Notes under the pieces: model-generated
Databases searched by the model: none
Seen by the model: only the letters and a program-made list of their open reading frames with translations
What the model was told of the DNA's origin: nothing
Made by a program: the position numbers and the translations under genes
Part shown: piece after piece, positions 17,720-26,603 of the stretch
How the letters are laid out: each line of letters starts with the position of its first letter
Numbering within the stretch: the first letter of the stretch is position 1
Assembly: GCA_012521315.1 (NCBI GenBank)
Contig: JAAYMP010000062.1
Coordinates: 1-35,835 of the forward strand
DNA: 35,835 bases
Direction: 5' to 3'
Origin: Bacillota bacterium
GTDB taxonomy: Bacteria; Bacillota; UBA4882; UBA10575

Positions 17720-20062
17720 ATGGAACTGGGTCACACGCCATCGTCCTTTCTGGAAAAGGCCGCCCCTGAATCATTAGAAGAGATCTTCACCCATACCGAC
17801 GATGGGATGGTTTTGGTTGGACCGGATTATAAGGTAAAAAAAGTGAACGACCGTTTTGTCCGGCAGCTTGCGGCCCCGGTCCGGGATTGGGAAGGCGTTG
17901 CCATCGACCAACTCATCCCCGGGTTTGATCGGAAGCTGCGCGGACTTTTCTCCCAAGTGCAGGAGGGAAAGGAGCCGTTGGTCACGGAGCGGCTCAAGAT
18001 CTTTCCGGTCTTCGTTGCGGGGAAGTCCTTTGCCGGATGGTTGCTTTTGGTTTCGGCCGGATGGGAAGAGAGTCTCGGTTCCGTCGCCCAACCGGAGGGC
18101 GAGGCGAGCGGCGACCAAGGGAAAGCCGGCCAAAGCTTAGCCAATCCCCTGCCAAAACGCCGGATTGAGTCGCTCCTCTCGGCGGAAACGGTCTTTAGTA
18201 ATTTACCGGTGGGGATTGCCGTCTATGACAGCATCTCCTTGCGGCTGAAATGGGCGAACCCGGTTTACCGGGGATTCCTGGAGGAACAGGGCGCCTTGGG
18301 GCGGACCATCCTGGAGACGATCCCGGGTGCCCACGAGAACGGGCTGGTCCTTGCCTGTGACTACGTGACCACGACGGGAGAACCCTTCGTGGCGTCCGAA
18401 TTTCGAATTGAAGGTTTTAAGCGGGGAGTTGTATACTGGCGTCTGACGATTGTCCGTTTGGACCTTAACGAACCCGAAGCGCCAGCCCTTTTATTTATCG
18501 CGGTAGATGTGACCGAACAAGTCCAAACGGGAAAGCAACAGAAAGACACGGAGAAGATTACCGGAAGCGGCCTTGCTCGACTGAAAGCCGTGGCGAACGG
18601 CCTAAAGGAAGGGATGATCATTACGGATCCCCGCGGCCAAGTGGTCTTGTTGAACCTGGCGGGGATGAGAATGATGGGTTGCGACGCCATCGAAGAGACG
18701 TTGCGCCCGGTTGCCGAGTATAACCGGCGGTATAGGTTTAAAGAGCTATCGGGGGTCCTTTTGCCCCCGGAGGCTAGCCCGTTAGCCCGGCCGTTACAGG
18801 GGGAAGCCTTTTTTGACTGGGAATTGATGGTCGAAGATTGGCGCCAAGCCCGAACTTGGATTGGCAAGTTCAACGGGACACCCATCCGTAACCGGGAAGG
18901 CGAGTTGATCCTTGGGGTAGTAGTTTTCCATGATATTACCCACACCAAACAAGTGGAGCAAGACTGGGAAAAACTAGTGGCCCTTGAGCAGAAGGTGCGG
19001 ACCGCGGCTGAAAGGCAAGACCTGCAGAAACAGGTGCTCCTTGATAATATTGGGGAAGGGGTATTGGTGCTTTCCCCCAACGGTCGCCTGTTGATGGCCA
19101 ACAAAGTAGCGTTGGAGATCTGCGGCGTGCAAGGGTGGCCGGAAACGCTAGAAGACCTCCTTTCGCCGGCTGTTTTGTTCCGGAAAGACGGGTCGCGGTT
19201 GGCCCCGGACGAACTATTGGCGACACGCCTGCAGGCGGGCGACTACTTTACCGACGAAGAGTACCGGCTAAAAAGGGCGGACGGAACGGAACGGCGCCTT
19301 TTGGTCAGCGGAAATGCGGTTAAAGACCGCCAGGGGCAGATTTTCGTAAACCTGGTGACGATCCGGGATGTGACCGAGTTGCGGAATCTGGAACAGATTA
19401 GAGAGGACTATTTACAGATGGTCTCCCACGATCTCCGCTCGCCGCTGGCGGTGATCATATCCCATGCCCAGTTGTTGGGGTTAATCGCAAAGGAGGAAAT
19501 CCGGATCGCCAACAGTGTGCGCGCGATCACGGTTTCCGCCCACCGTATGAATAACATGATCGCCGATCTGGTTGATTCGACGCGGATCGAGGCGGGGCGG
19601 TTAGTCTTGAGAACGGTCCGCCTTGACTTGGACCGGTTTATCCGTGATTTATTACTGCGTATGCAAGGCGTCATCGCCGTCAGGCGTGTTCGCCTGCTTA
19701 AGAAGGAGCCTTTATTGCCGGTGGTCGCCGACCCCAGTCGCTTGGAACGGATCATGATCAATCTTTTGTCTAATGCTTTGCAGTATTCGCCGCCGGATAG
19801 TCCGGTCGAGATCGAATTTGGGGTGGACGGCGACCGGATGGTGGTCGCCATCCGGGATAAAGGCCAAGGGATCAGTCGGGAAAACTTACCCATGGTCTTT
19901 GACCGGTATTACCGGGTGTCGGGTGACGGTGGAGAAGGAATTGGTTTGGGCCTCTACATTGTGAAAAAGTTGGTCGAAGCCCACCAGGGGGCGGTTTGGG
20001 TGGAGAGTACGCTAGGGGAGGGGAGTACTTTCTATTTCACCCTGCCGGTGGCAGCTAAGTAG
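17720..20062 (+). CDS. Soluble multi-PAS sensor histidine kinase, orphan
   Basis: The 780-residue kinase starts at ATG 17720 behind GGGAGGATTTAAG; the 24-codon extension is rejected. Four PAS-like units are visible: ~20-105 (DDGMVLVGPDYKVKKVNDRF), ~150-275 (NLPVGIAVYDSISLRLKWAN), ~285-415 (GMIITDPRGQVVLLNLAG) and ~440-555 (GEGVLVLSPNGRLLMANKVA). Then come HisKA with the H-box MVSHDLRSPLAVI (phospho-acceptor His570) and HATPase_c with N-box INLLSNALQYSP, DKGQGIS, and GIGLGLYIVKKLVEAHQG. No membrane span is seen, so it senses a cytosolic signal. No response regulator lies next to it, as with Bacillus sporulation kinases that feed the Spo0 phosphorelay. It sits exactly where B. subtilis has spoIIE after yabR and the tRNAs, which hints at a sporulation link but does not prove it. 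Confidence 0.92.
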   Translation: MELGHTPSSFLEKAAPESLEEIFTHTDDGMVLVGPDYKVKKVNDRFVRQLAAPVRDWEGVAIDQLIPGFDRKLRGLFSQVQEGKEPLVTERLKIFPVFVAGKSFAGWLLLVSAGWEESLGSVAQPEGEASGDQGKAGQSLANPLPKRRIESLLSAETVFSNLPVGIAVYDSISLRLKWANPVYRGFLEEQGALGRTILETIPGAHENGLVLACDYVTTTGEPFVASEFRIEGFKRGVVYWRLTIVRLDLNEPEAPALLFIAVDVTEQVQTGKQQKDTEKITGSGLARLKAVANGLKEGMIITDPRGQVVLLNLAGMRMMGCDAIEETLRPVAEYNRRYRFKELSGVLLPPEASPLARPLQGEAFFDWELMVEDWRQARTWIGKFNGTPIRNREGELILGVVVFHDITHTKQVEQDWEKLVALEQKVRTAAERQDLQKQVLLDNIGEGVLVLSPNGRLLMANKVALEICGVQGWPETLEDLLSPAVLFRKDGSRLAPDELLATRLQAGDYFTDEEYRLKRADGTERRLLVSGNAVKDRQGQIFVNLVTIRDVTELRNLEQIREDYLQMVSHDLRSPLAVIISHAQLLGLIAKEEIRIANSVRAITVSAHRMNNMIADLVDSTRIEAGRLVLRTVRLDLDRFIRDLLLRMQGVIAVRRVRLLKKEPLLPVVADPSRLERIMINLLSNALQYSPPDSPVEIEFGVDGDRMVVAIRDKGQGISRENLPMVFDRYYRVSGDGGEGIGLGLYIVKKLVEAHQGAVWVESTLGEGSTFYFTLPVAAK

Positions 20063-20133
20063 GAAGGGGAGTAATGCAACCAAGGATTTTCTTTGGATCA
20101 CAATTATTATCTGATAAAGGAGTTTCCCGGAAG

Positions 20134-22197
20134 ATGAAGAGGTTTTGTTCGAATTGGCGCTCTTTTTTTAGTATTCTTTTGATCTTGGTCGTCCTACCGG
20201 TAGTTTCAGCCACCGAACCGGGGGGTGAAGAACCCGGTTGGGGGTCGGGAAAACCCCAGTGGACCGCCGACCGCGACTGGACTGAGGAGGACGAGGACCG
20301 CGCCTGGATGGAGGTAACCCTTGACTGGACGGCGGCGGCCGCGCCGGAGGAGGATTCCGCGGCGGATGGTCCCCAGTGGATTGTGGAAACCGGGCCGACG
20401 TTATGGTACGGTCTTTCCCCGCGGGCGGGCTTTCTGGTTTCGTTTGATGCGGGTATAACCTGGGAAACCCGGAACGAAGGGCTTCCCGGCCGCCTGTCGA
20501 CCGGGATGGAACAACCGGCGCTGCTTACCGCAATCGGGGTGGACCCGGTGCAGCCCCAGCGGGTAGCCGTGACCACCACGACCCAGATCTATCTCTCCGA
20601 AGATTGCGGTGCCACTTGGCGGCGGATTCCCTTTAACAACGGCAGTGTGATCACGACGGTGGCGCTGGCGCCCGGGCAAGCAGAGCGAATGATGGTTGGC
20701 ACTTCCTTTGCCGGTATTTATGAAACAACAAACGCCGGGCGCAACTGGACCAAGTTGTCCGGGGAGTTAAGTTTCCTGCAGCAGGCGCCTTATGAAGAAG
20801 AGATTGCCGCTTTGGCCTATCATCCCGAGAATCCCGACAAGCTCGTCTTGGCCTGTGGTTTTGGCAACGGCCTCTATCTATACAATAAGGCTTTACAGAT
20901 CTGGGAAGCATTGGAGGCGGGCGCGCGTCGCCGTTTGGTGAAAAACCTGTTATTCCGGCCGGTGCCACTCCCCGCGACGACTGAGGTTTCCACCTCGTTC
21001 GCGTCGCCATCCTGGTGGCTGCAGATTACATACGATGATGGACAAGCGATCTACTCCTGGCCTGCTTTTGAACTGATCGCGTTGGCGACCGAGCCGCGCC
21101 AGCCCTTGGCCGACCGGGCGAAAGCAGAAAGGATGGCCCTGGCCGCCGGTAAGTACGGGATTTACGTGCGTTCCGATTTTGCCGCCGGTCGCCAACTGGA
21201 CGACCACATCCGGTTCATCAAGAAAAACGGCTTAAATGCCATGGTCGTTGACTTTAAAGATGACATGGGCTACATCACCTACGATACCGGAGTCGCGTTT
21301 GCCCACCAAATCGGGGCGGTCCAAAAACGCTTCGCCGCCAAAACGCTGATTAAAAAGGCGAAGGAAAACGGGATCTATTTAATCGGCCGTTTGGTCGTCT
21401 TTAAAGACAGTCGTCTGTACCGGTACGACAACCACCGGTATGCGGTCTGGGACCGTAACAGCGGCGGACCCTGGCGTGATTTGGTGGCAACAGAAACGGA
21501 TGGCGGCGAAACCACCTATGTCCAGAGGGAACACTGGGTTGATCCTTATGCCAGGGAGGTTTGGGAATATAACCTGGCCATCGCCGAAGAGCTGCAGGCC
21601 TTGGGCGTAGATGAGATCCAGTTTGATTATATTCGTTTTCCCACCGACGGGGACCTTAGCCGGTGCTATTACCGGTATCAGCCACCCGATGCCCGGCGGA
21701 TTGACGCTTTGGAAGGATTTTTAGCCCTGGCCCGTTCACGGCTGAGGGTGCCGATCAGCGCCGACCTTTACGGTTACCACTGTTGGTATCTGATGGAAGG
21801 GCTGACCGGGCAGAATATTCGCATCTTCGCCCAGTATGTGGATGTGATCTGTCCAATGTTTTATCCTTCCCATTTTCCCAACTCCTTTTATCCCGTGGAT
21901 TATTTGGAACGGGCCGAGTATATTTACCGGGAAGGTTCCTTCCGGGCGCAGGTTTTGACGGGGGGAGAATGTCTGATCCGTCCATATGTACAAGCCTTTC
22001 GCTTAACCGGGCGGGAATTGAGGATGACCGCACCCGTTTATACGGAATACTTGATTAAACAGGTTACGGGAACCGTCGCCTCGCCTGCTTCCGGTTTTAC
22101 CTTGTGGAATAACAGCAACGACTACTATATGGTCAAGCGGCCGCTCACCGACATAATTTACCAGATTGACAAAGAGAGGGAAATCCAGTTTGATTAG
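20134..22197 (+). CDS. Secreted protein: Asp-box (BNR) propeller fused to DUF4015-type putative glycoside hydrolase
   Basis: From ATG 20134, behind AAAGGAG, the 687-residue product begins with a clean signal peptide (SFFSILLILVVLPVVSA, cleavage near residue 30). An alternative ATG at 20074 also has a ribosome binding site but would bury the signal peptide. After an acidic, Trp-rich linker come Asp-box motifs typical of BNR/sialidase-type propellers: SFDAGITW, SEDCGATW and TTNAGRNW. The C-terminal half (~345-650) is a DUF4015/putative glycoside hydrolase barrel: LNAMVVDFKDDMGYITYD, ENGIYLIGRLVVFKD, VDEIQFDYIRFPTDG and VDVICPMFYPSHF. The acid-rich QFDYIRFPTDG strand end is the probable active-site region. 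It lies 71 bases after the kinase gene and may share its transcript. It probably acts on envelope or external polysaccharide. Confidence 0.85.
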   Translation: MKRFCSNWRSFFSILLILVVLPVVSATEPGGEEPGWGSGKPQWTADRDWTEEDEDRAWMEVTLDWTAAAAPEEDSAADGPQWIVETGPTLWYGLSPRAGFLVSFDAGITWETRNEGLPGRLSTGMEQPALLTAIGVDPVQPQRVAVTTTTQIYLSEDCGATWRRIPFNNGSVITTVALAPGQAERMMVGTSFAGIYETTNAGRNWTKLSGELSFLQQAPYEEEIAALAYHPENPDKLVLACGFGNGLYLYNKALQIWEALEAGARRRLVKNLLFRPVPLPATTEVSTSFASPSWWLQITYDDGQAIYSWPAFELIALATEPRQPLADRAKAERMALAAGKYGIYVRSDFAAGRQLDDHIRFIKKNGLNAMVVDFKDDMGYITYDTGVAFAHQIGAVQKRFAAKTLIKKAKENGIYLIGRLVVFKDSRLYRYDNHRYAVWDRNSGGPWRDLVATETDGGETTYVQREHWVDPYAREVWEYNLAIAEELQALGVDEIQFDYIRFPTDGDLSRCYYRYQPPDARRIDALEGFLALARSRLRVPISADLYGYHCWYLMEGLTGQNIRIFAQYVDVICPMFYPSHFPNSFYPVDYLERAEYIYREGSFRAQVLTGGECLIRPYVQAFRLTGRELRMTAPVYTEYLIKQVTGTVASPASGFTLWNNSNDYYMVKRPLTDIIYQIDKEREIQFD

Positions 22198-22264
22198 CGA
22201 ATCTGGGATAAGGCGGGGTAAGGAGTCGAGCCAAAGAGAGGAAGAAAGGAAGGAGAAATTAACC

Positions 22265-22759
22265 ATGAGAAAAGTTTTTTTCGTCGGCTTACTGGTTATT
22301 GGTCTGTTGTTTATTCCCCAGGTTACCCTTGGGCTGACCTCGCCTGAAGTTAAAGCGCGGGGCGGCGAGACCACCGTAATGTTTATTGGGGACAAGGGTT
22401 TGCAACTTGACACGGAATACGGCATCAATTCGGAAGTCGGCTTAAACGTTGCGATCAGAAAAGACATGGCCAAAGTTGGGGCGAAGTATGAATTCGATTC
22501 CAACCTGGCCTTACTTTTAGGGGTGGTTGACCAGGCCCCATTTTTCGGTGCGAATCTGGCCATGCCGCTCGCCCAGGATATGGGGTTTATCGGCGATCTC
22601 ACCATTGCACTGGCCAGCAACCGGCTGATGGCCACCCTGGAAATGGGCGTGGTGATCGACTTGGGCAATAATCTCGACCTCCGGGGCGGGTTGTTGGCCG
22701 AAACCAACCAGTCCGGGAAGAATTTCAGTTTTCAGATCGGCTTGGGTGTGAATTACTGA
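22265..22759 (+). CDS. Small secreted protein with outer-membrane beta-barrel-like pattern
   Basis: The 164-residue product starts at ATG 22265 behind AAGGAGAAA; the ORF-track extension to 22166 overlaps the previous gene and is rejected. Residues 1-23 are a signal peptide (VFFVGLLVIGLLFIP ... LG). The mature part alternates polar and hydrophobic residues in short Gly-broken strands (TVMFIGDKGLQLDTEYG, KVGAKYEFDSNLALLLG, LRGGLLAET). It ends FQIGLGVNY, with a final aromatic residue like the C-terminal strand of outer-membrane barrels. I do not recognise a named family. If the organism has two membranes this would be a small porin-like barrel; in a single-membrane organism it would be odd. A terminator follows. 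Confidence 0.78.
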   Translation: MRKVFFVGLLVIGLLFIPQVTLGLTSPEVKARGGETTVMFIGDKGLQLDTEYGINSEVGLNVAIRKDMAKVGAKYEFDSNLALLLGVVDQAPFFGANLAMPLAQDMGFIGDLTIALASNRLMATLEMGVVIDLGNNLDLRGGLLAETNQSGKNFSFQIGLGVNY

Positions 22760-22832
22760 AGCAATGGCCCTAATATGGCTGGGCCAGTCTGGTTGACGGT
22801 GTTGGAGGGAGATTGTTTAAAGGCGGCACGAC

Positions 22833-22864
22833 AAAAAAGGGACCTGGCTAAGGACCCTTTTTTT
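22833..22864 (+). terminator. Rho-independent terminator
   Basis: AAAAAAGGG-A-CCT and AGG-A-CCCTTTTTT form a long stem with one A-A mismatch, running into seven T. It follows the beta-barrel-like gene. Confidence 0.85.
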
Positions 22865-23030
22865 CGAGCATAATGGAAGTGGTGTGGAGAGGGGAACTTT
22901 AGACAAACTTCGACGTTTTATCGATGGATCCGTCGTTTCGCAGGCCGACGCGGACCGGCGCCGGGCAAGAGGCGCCAGGCGAGACGGGGAGAAGGTCTTT
23001 TTGGTCCTGGTGTAGAAAGGAAGGATCGGG

Positions 23031-24320
23031 ATGAACATCTTAATCGCCATTTTGGCTTTGAATCTAATTGTGATCCTGCATGAGTTGGGCCACTATATAC
23101 TGGCAAAAGCAGCGGGGATCCGTGTCTTGGAATTTTCGTTGTTTTTTGGCCCAAAACTGTTCAGCACCAAAAAGGGGGAGACCGCTTTTTCCCTGCGGCT
23201 CTTTCCGGTTGGTGCTTTTGTGCTCCTGGAAGGGGAGGAAGAAGCTTCCGACAGTGAGCGTTCCTTCAGTAGGAAACCATTGGCCGTCAGGATGGCGGTG
23301 ATTGCCGGCGGCCCGATCATGAATTTCCTTGGGGCCCTGGCCTTTATCTGCGTGGTCTTTGCCATGATTGGGTATGGTTCAATGGTCCTGGGGCCGGTTC
23401 CGGCCGGTTCCCCCGCAGCCGAGGCCGGTTTGATGGCCGGTGACCGGATTCTCCGTTATGACGGGCGGCGGGTGTACCAACCTTCCGACTTATATTCCTT
23501 TATGGCGATCAACAATGGAAAGCCCAGCGTGATCCAGCTTCAACGGGGGAACGAAAAGCGGCAGGTGTTGTTTGTTCCGGACGTTATCCCCGCGGAACGT
23601 TATGTTTTAGGTTTTGGGGCCGCCGAACCTTACGGTGAAGAATCCACCCTTGTTCAGTATATCGTCCCCGGTTCCCCGGCGGAGGAAGCGGGGTTGTTAC
23701 CGGGGGACCGGATTATCCGCCTTGATGGGCAGCCCGTCGCGACCAAAAAAGAGATCAGCCGGGTGGTCCAGGCGAAGCAGGACCAACCGATTACCGTAAC
23801 CGTTTTAAGGGCTGGGCGAGAGGAGACCTTGCGGCTCACCCCACGCCTGGAGAAGGACGCCACTTATTTTGATACCGGGCTTTCTTTCCAGACCCTCCGC
23901 GGCGGCGGCATTACCACCTTAAAACAGGGGATTGTTTATATTTACGCGGTGATCCGGAGCGTGGTTTATAGTTTTAGCTGGTTGTTGACGGGTAAAGTAT
24001 CATTGACGGAGTTGGCCGGGCCCGTCCGGATCGTCAGTATGATGAGCGAGGCGGTCAGTTACAGCCCGACCTTGTCTTTAATCGTGCTTAACCTGCTGAA
24101 TATCTCGGCTTTGATCAGTATTGCCATTGGGGCGACCAACCTCTTGCCGTTTCCCGCACTAGACGGGGGACGCCTCTTGCTCTATGTCCTCGAGGCGATC
24201 AGGGGGAAACCGCTCCCACCGGAACGGGAGGCCAGTATCTCGATGGTCGGTTTCGCGTTGTTGATGGTATTGGCCGTTTTTGTCCTCTTCAACGACATCA
24301 TCCAACTGGCCCGGGGTTGA
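23031..24320 (+). CDS. rseP: RseP/RasP-type site-2 zinc metalloprotease
   Basis: This membrane protease cuts single-pass substrates such as anti-sigma factors and leftover signal peptides inside the membrane. The 429 residues contain the zinc motif HELGH at 17-21 in the first span, a second core segment (MAVIAGGPIMNFLGALAFI), two PDZ domains (~120-190 and ~205-280, the second starting around VPGSPAEEAGLLPGDRIIRL) and the final motif NLLPFPALDGGRL, with Asp378 as the third zinc ligand. Two tandem PDZ domains are the E. coli RseP layout; B. subtilis RasP usually shows one clear PDZ. All catalytic residues are present. The ATG follows GAAAGGAAGG. No dxr, ispG or other usual neighbour is next to it. 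Confidence 0.95.
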   Translation: MNILIAILALNLIVILHELGHYILAKAAGIRVLEFSLFFGPKLFSTKKGETAFSLRLFPVGAFVLLEGEEEASDSERSFSRKPLAVRMAVIAGGPIMNFLGALAFICVVFAMIGYGSMVLGPVPAGSPAAEAGLMAGDRILRYDGRRVYQPSDLYSFMAINNGKPSVIQLQRGNEKRQVLFVPDVIPAERYVLGFGAAEPYGEESTLVQYIVPGSPAEEAGLLPGDRIIRLDGQPVATKKEISRVVQAKQDQPITVTVLRAGREETLRLTPRLEKDATYFDTGLSFQTLRGGGITTLKQGIVYIYAVIRSVVYSFSWLLTGKVSLTELAGPVRIVSMMSEAVSYSPTLSLIVLNLLNISALISIAIGATNLLPFPALDGGRLLLYVLEAIRGKPLPPEREASISMVGFALLMVLAVFVLFNDIIQLARG

Positions 24321-24385
24321 CCCGCCGGTTCCCGTTATAATAAACAAATTTTCAACAACGGCAAATAGAGGAAACGGTGACCGCA

Positions 24386-24402
24386 TAGAGAATTCATCTC
24401 TA
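24386..24402 (+). promoter_or_regulatory. Inverted repeat TAGAGA-ATTCA-TCTCTA in the HD-GYP leader
   Basis: Six-base arms pair perfectly around ATTCA, 40 bases before the gene start. A TATAAT at 24336-24341 upstream could be a -10 box, though its -35 is poor. The repeat resembles AGAGAATTCTCT in the yabR leader. Confidence 0.4.
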
Positions 24403-24441
24403 ATGGTTTGATTTTTAGCGGTGGCAGGAGGGAGGGGAAAA

Positions 24442-25446
24442 ATGAAATTTTTACCGTTAAAAGAGATTTCGGAAGATATGTTTCTAGCGCATGCGGTGAT
24501 TGGAAATGACGGGCGCGTCCTGCTGAATAAGGGGACCAGGCTGACCTCGGCCTACCTGCATCGTTTGGAGAAGATGGAATATACCCATTTATACGTTTAT
24601 GAGTCACCAGCGGAGGACTGGAACTGCACCGGTCTGCTCAGCGACCGGATCCGGATTGAAGCCATTCGCGTTTTACGCGAATCCTTGATTCGGGTGGTGG
24701 AGCGCAAGCCCCTGGACGAACCGTTAATCTCTTTCATCATCGAAGGGCTTTTGAAGGATGTGCTGCAACAGGAAGACCGGGTTTTTGATATTATCGATAT
24801 TAAGACCCCCGACAACTATCTTTACAACCATTCCCTCAATGTGGCGGTGATCTCCGTTTTGATGGGAAGGCAGCTCCAGCTTGAACAGGAAGAATTGAAG
24901 GAGATCGCCTTGGGTGCCTTCCTCCATGATCTGGGTAAAGCGCACATCAAGACGGCGACCAAGAAGATTCATGCCCTTTCCGTAAACGACACGGTCCACA
25001 TCAAACAGCATACGACCAGAGGGTTTGAGACTTTGCAGGCCAGCTTTTCTCTTACCGTAGCCAACATCGCCAATCAGCACCACGAGCGGGAAGACGGTTC
25101 CGGCTACCCGCTGGGGTTAAGCGGGGTCGATATCCCCCTTTCCTCAAAGATTGTGGGGGTAGCCAATGCTTTTGAAACCATGGTCGCCGACCTCTGGAAC
25201 GACCAAGCGCTCGAGCGGTTAACGGCGGAGAGCCCGGCCAAGTATAATCCGAAGGTTGTGCGCGCCCTTCGCCAGGTGGTAGCCTTTTACCCGGTGGGGA
25301 GTGTGGTCGAGCTCACCGACGGCGAACAAAGGGTGGTGGTCGCTGTTTCGACCACCAAAATGATGCTGCAAAATCCAAAACAACTTTCGGACCTGCTGGA
25401 GTTACCGGTGGAGGAGTTCTCCCGGATTGCCAAACGGGTGCTTTAG
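24442..25446 (+). CDS. HD-GYP domain protein with altered metal site
   Basis: HD-GYP proteins usually hydrolyse cyclic di-GMP. This 334-residue protein has the common N-terminal module (~1-60, MKFLPLKEISEDMFLAHAVI) and an HD-GYP domain (~120-260). The HD pair is His162-Asp163 in FLHDLGKA, and the second His pair and GYP signature are in HHEREDGSGYP (213 onward). The Asp that binds metal after GYP is replaced: the block reads VANAFETMV, with Asn242, where the paralogue at 32908 has ADSYDAMT with Asp242. The R-x-YR tail of that block is also missing. Activity is therefore doubtful. The last ~70 residues resemble the paralogue (AFYPVGSVVELTDGE). The ATG at 24442 follows GGAGGGAGGGG. Confidence 0.92.
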   Translation: MKFLPLKEISEDMFLAHAVIGNDGRVLLNKGTRLTSAYLHRLEKMEYTHLYVYESPAEDWNCTGLLSDRIRIEAIRVLRESLIRVVERKPLDEPLISFIIEGLLKDVLQQEDRVFDIIDIKTPDNYLYNHSLNVAVISVLMGRQLQLEQEELKEIALGAFLHDLGKAHIKTATKKIHALSVNDTVHIKQHTTRGFETLQASFSLTVANIANQHHEREDGSGYPLGLSGVDIPLSSKIVGVANAFETMVADLWNDQALERLTAESPAKYNPKVVRALRQVVAFYPVGSVVELTDGEQRVVVAVSTTKMMLQNPKQLSDLLELPVEEFSRIAKRVL

Positions 25447-25496
25447 TAGCCCGGCACAACCAAACTTCAACAGGTGTGATCACAGGGGGAGATTTA

Positions 25497-26519
25497 ATGG
25501 GGGAACGATCATACTCCGTTTGTATTCCAAAAGATTACCGGTCCTTCCTGGGGATTAAGGATACCCAAATTGCCATCAAAAAACTGAAAGATTACTTTGA
25601 AAATGCCTTGGCGAAGGAGTTGAGTTTGGTCCGGGTTTCGGCGCCCTTATTCGTGACCCCGGAATCGGGGTTGAACGATAATCTGACCGGTACAGAGCGA
25701 CCGGTCAGCTTTGATGTGAAAGCTTTAAACGGGCGAGGGTGCGAGATCGTCCAATCCTTAGCCAAATGGAAACGGATGGCCCTGCAAAAATATGGTTTTG
25801 GCCCCGGTGAGGGACTATACACCGATATGAATGCGATCCGCCGGGATGAGCATCTGGATAATTTGCATTCGATCTACGTTGACCAGTGGGACTGGGAGAA
25901 AGTGATCCGGCGGGAGGAAAGGACGGTTGAGACTTTACAAGAGACCGTCCGGGCCATTTACCGGGTGTTGCAATCGACGGAGGCCTATATCCGACAGTAC
26001 TACCCGGCCCTTCCTGCGGAATTGCCGCCGGAGATTAAATTCATTACCGCCCAGGAGTTGGAAGACCGCTATCCGGACGCCAGCCCGAAAGAGCGAGAGG
26101 ACAAGATCACCCGGGAATGGGGGGCGGTATTTATCATGAAGATCGGGGGAACCCTGAAGTCAGGTCAGCGTCACGATGGACGCGCCCCCGATTACGACGA
26201 CTGGAGTCTCAACGGTGATATCATTCTCTGGTATAATCTGCTGGGGAAGGCGCTGGAGATCTCGTCGATGGGGATCCGGGTTGACGCCGAAAGTCTGCGG
26301 CAACAGGTGGCGGAAGCGGGCTGTGAGGAACGGCTGACCCTGGCTTACCACCGGGATTTGCTGGCGGGTAAGCTCCCCTACACGATTGGGGGCGGGATTG
26401 GCCAGTCGCGGTTATGCATGTATTTTCTGAAGAAGGCCCATATCGGGGAAGTCCAATCTTCGGTCTGGCCCGAGCAGATGCTGAAGACCTGCCGGGATGG
26501 GGAGATCTTCCTCTTATAA
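25497..26519 (+). CDS. asnA: Aspartate-ammonia ligase (asparagine synthetase A)
   Basis: AsnA makes asparagine from aspartate, ammonia and ATP. The 340 residues (usual ~330) start at ATG 25497 behind GGGGGAGA. The class II synthetase-like fold is clear: LSLVRVSAPLFV, GLNDNLTGTERPVSFD, EIVQSLAKWKRMALQKYGF and GEGLYTDMNAIRRDE, then SIYVDQWDWEKVI. Toward the C-terminus come LSSMGIRVDAESL-like (ISSMGIRVDAESLRQQ) and the motif 3-like GGGIGQSRLCMYFL. The gene is followed after 84 bases by asnS, so the product amino acid and the enzyme that charges it are made together. No T-box leader fits in the 50 bases upstream. The upstream gap is too short for a separate long leader, so it may be read through from the HD-GYP gene. 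Confidence 0.97.
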   Translation: MGERSYSVCIPKDYRSFLGIKDTQIAIKKLKDYFENALAKELSLVRVSAPLFVTPESGLNDNLTGTERPVSFDVKALNGRGCEIVQSLAKWKRMALQKYGFGPGEGLYTDMNAIRRDEHLDNLHSIYVDQWDWEKVIRREERTVETLQETVRAIYRVLQSTEAYIRQYYPALPAELPPEIKFITAQELEDRYPDASPKEREDKITREWGAVFIMKIGGTLKSGQRHDGRAPDYDDWSLNGDIILWYNLLGKALEISSMGIRVDAESLRQQVAEAGCEERLTLAYHRDLLAGKLPYTIGGGIGQSRLCMYFLKKAHIGEVQSSVWPEQMLKTCRDGEIFLL

Positions 26520-26603
26520 GGTGGGGCAAGGAAACGGCTACGGACGGGCGACCAGCCTTAAAATAAAGAAACATAGCGCAGAAAAGCGATCGAAGTTGGG
26601 GGA

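Noticed and set aside
22957-22976. GGCGCC repeated in inverted orientation upstream of rseP
   Set aside because: GGCGCC is itself a palindrome and common in GC-rich sequence; the six-base stem with no T-run is not convincing.
25447-25496. Possible T-box leader for asnA-asnS
   Set aside because: Only 50 bases separate the genes and no T-box sequence or terminator is present.
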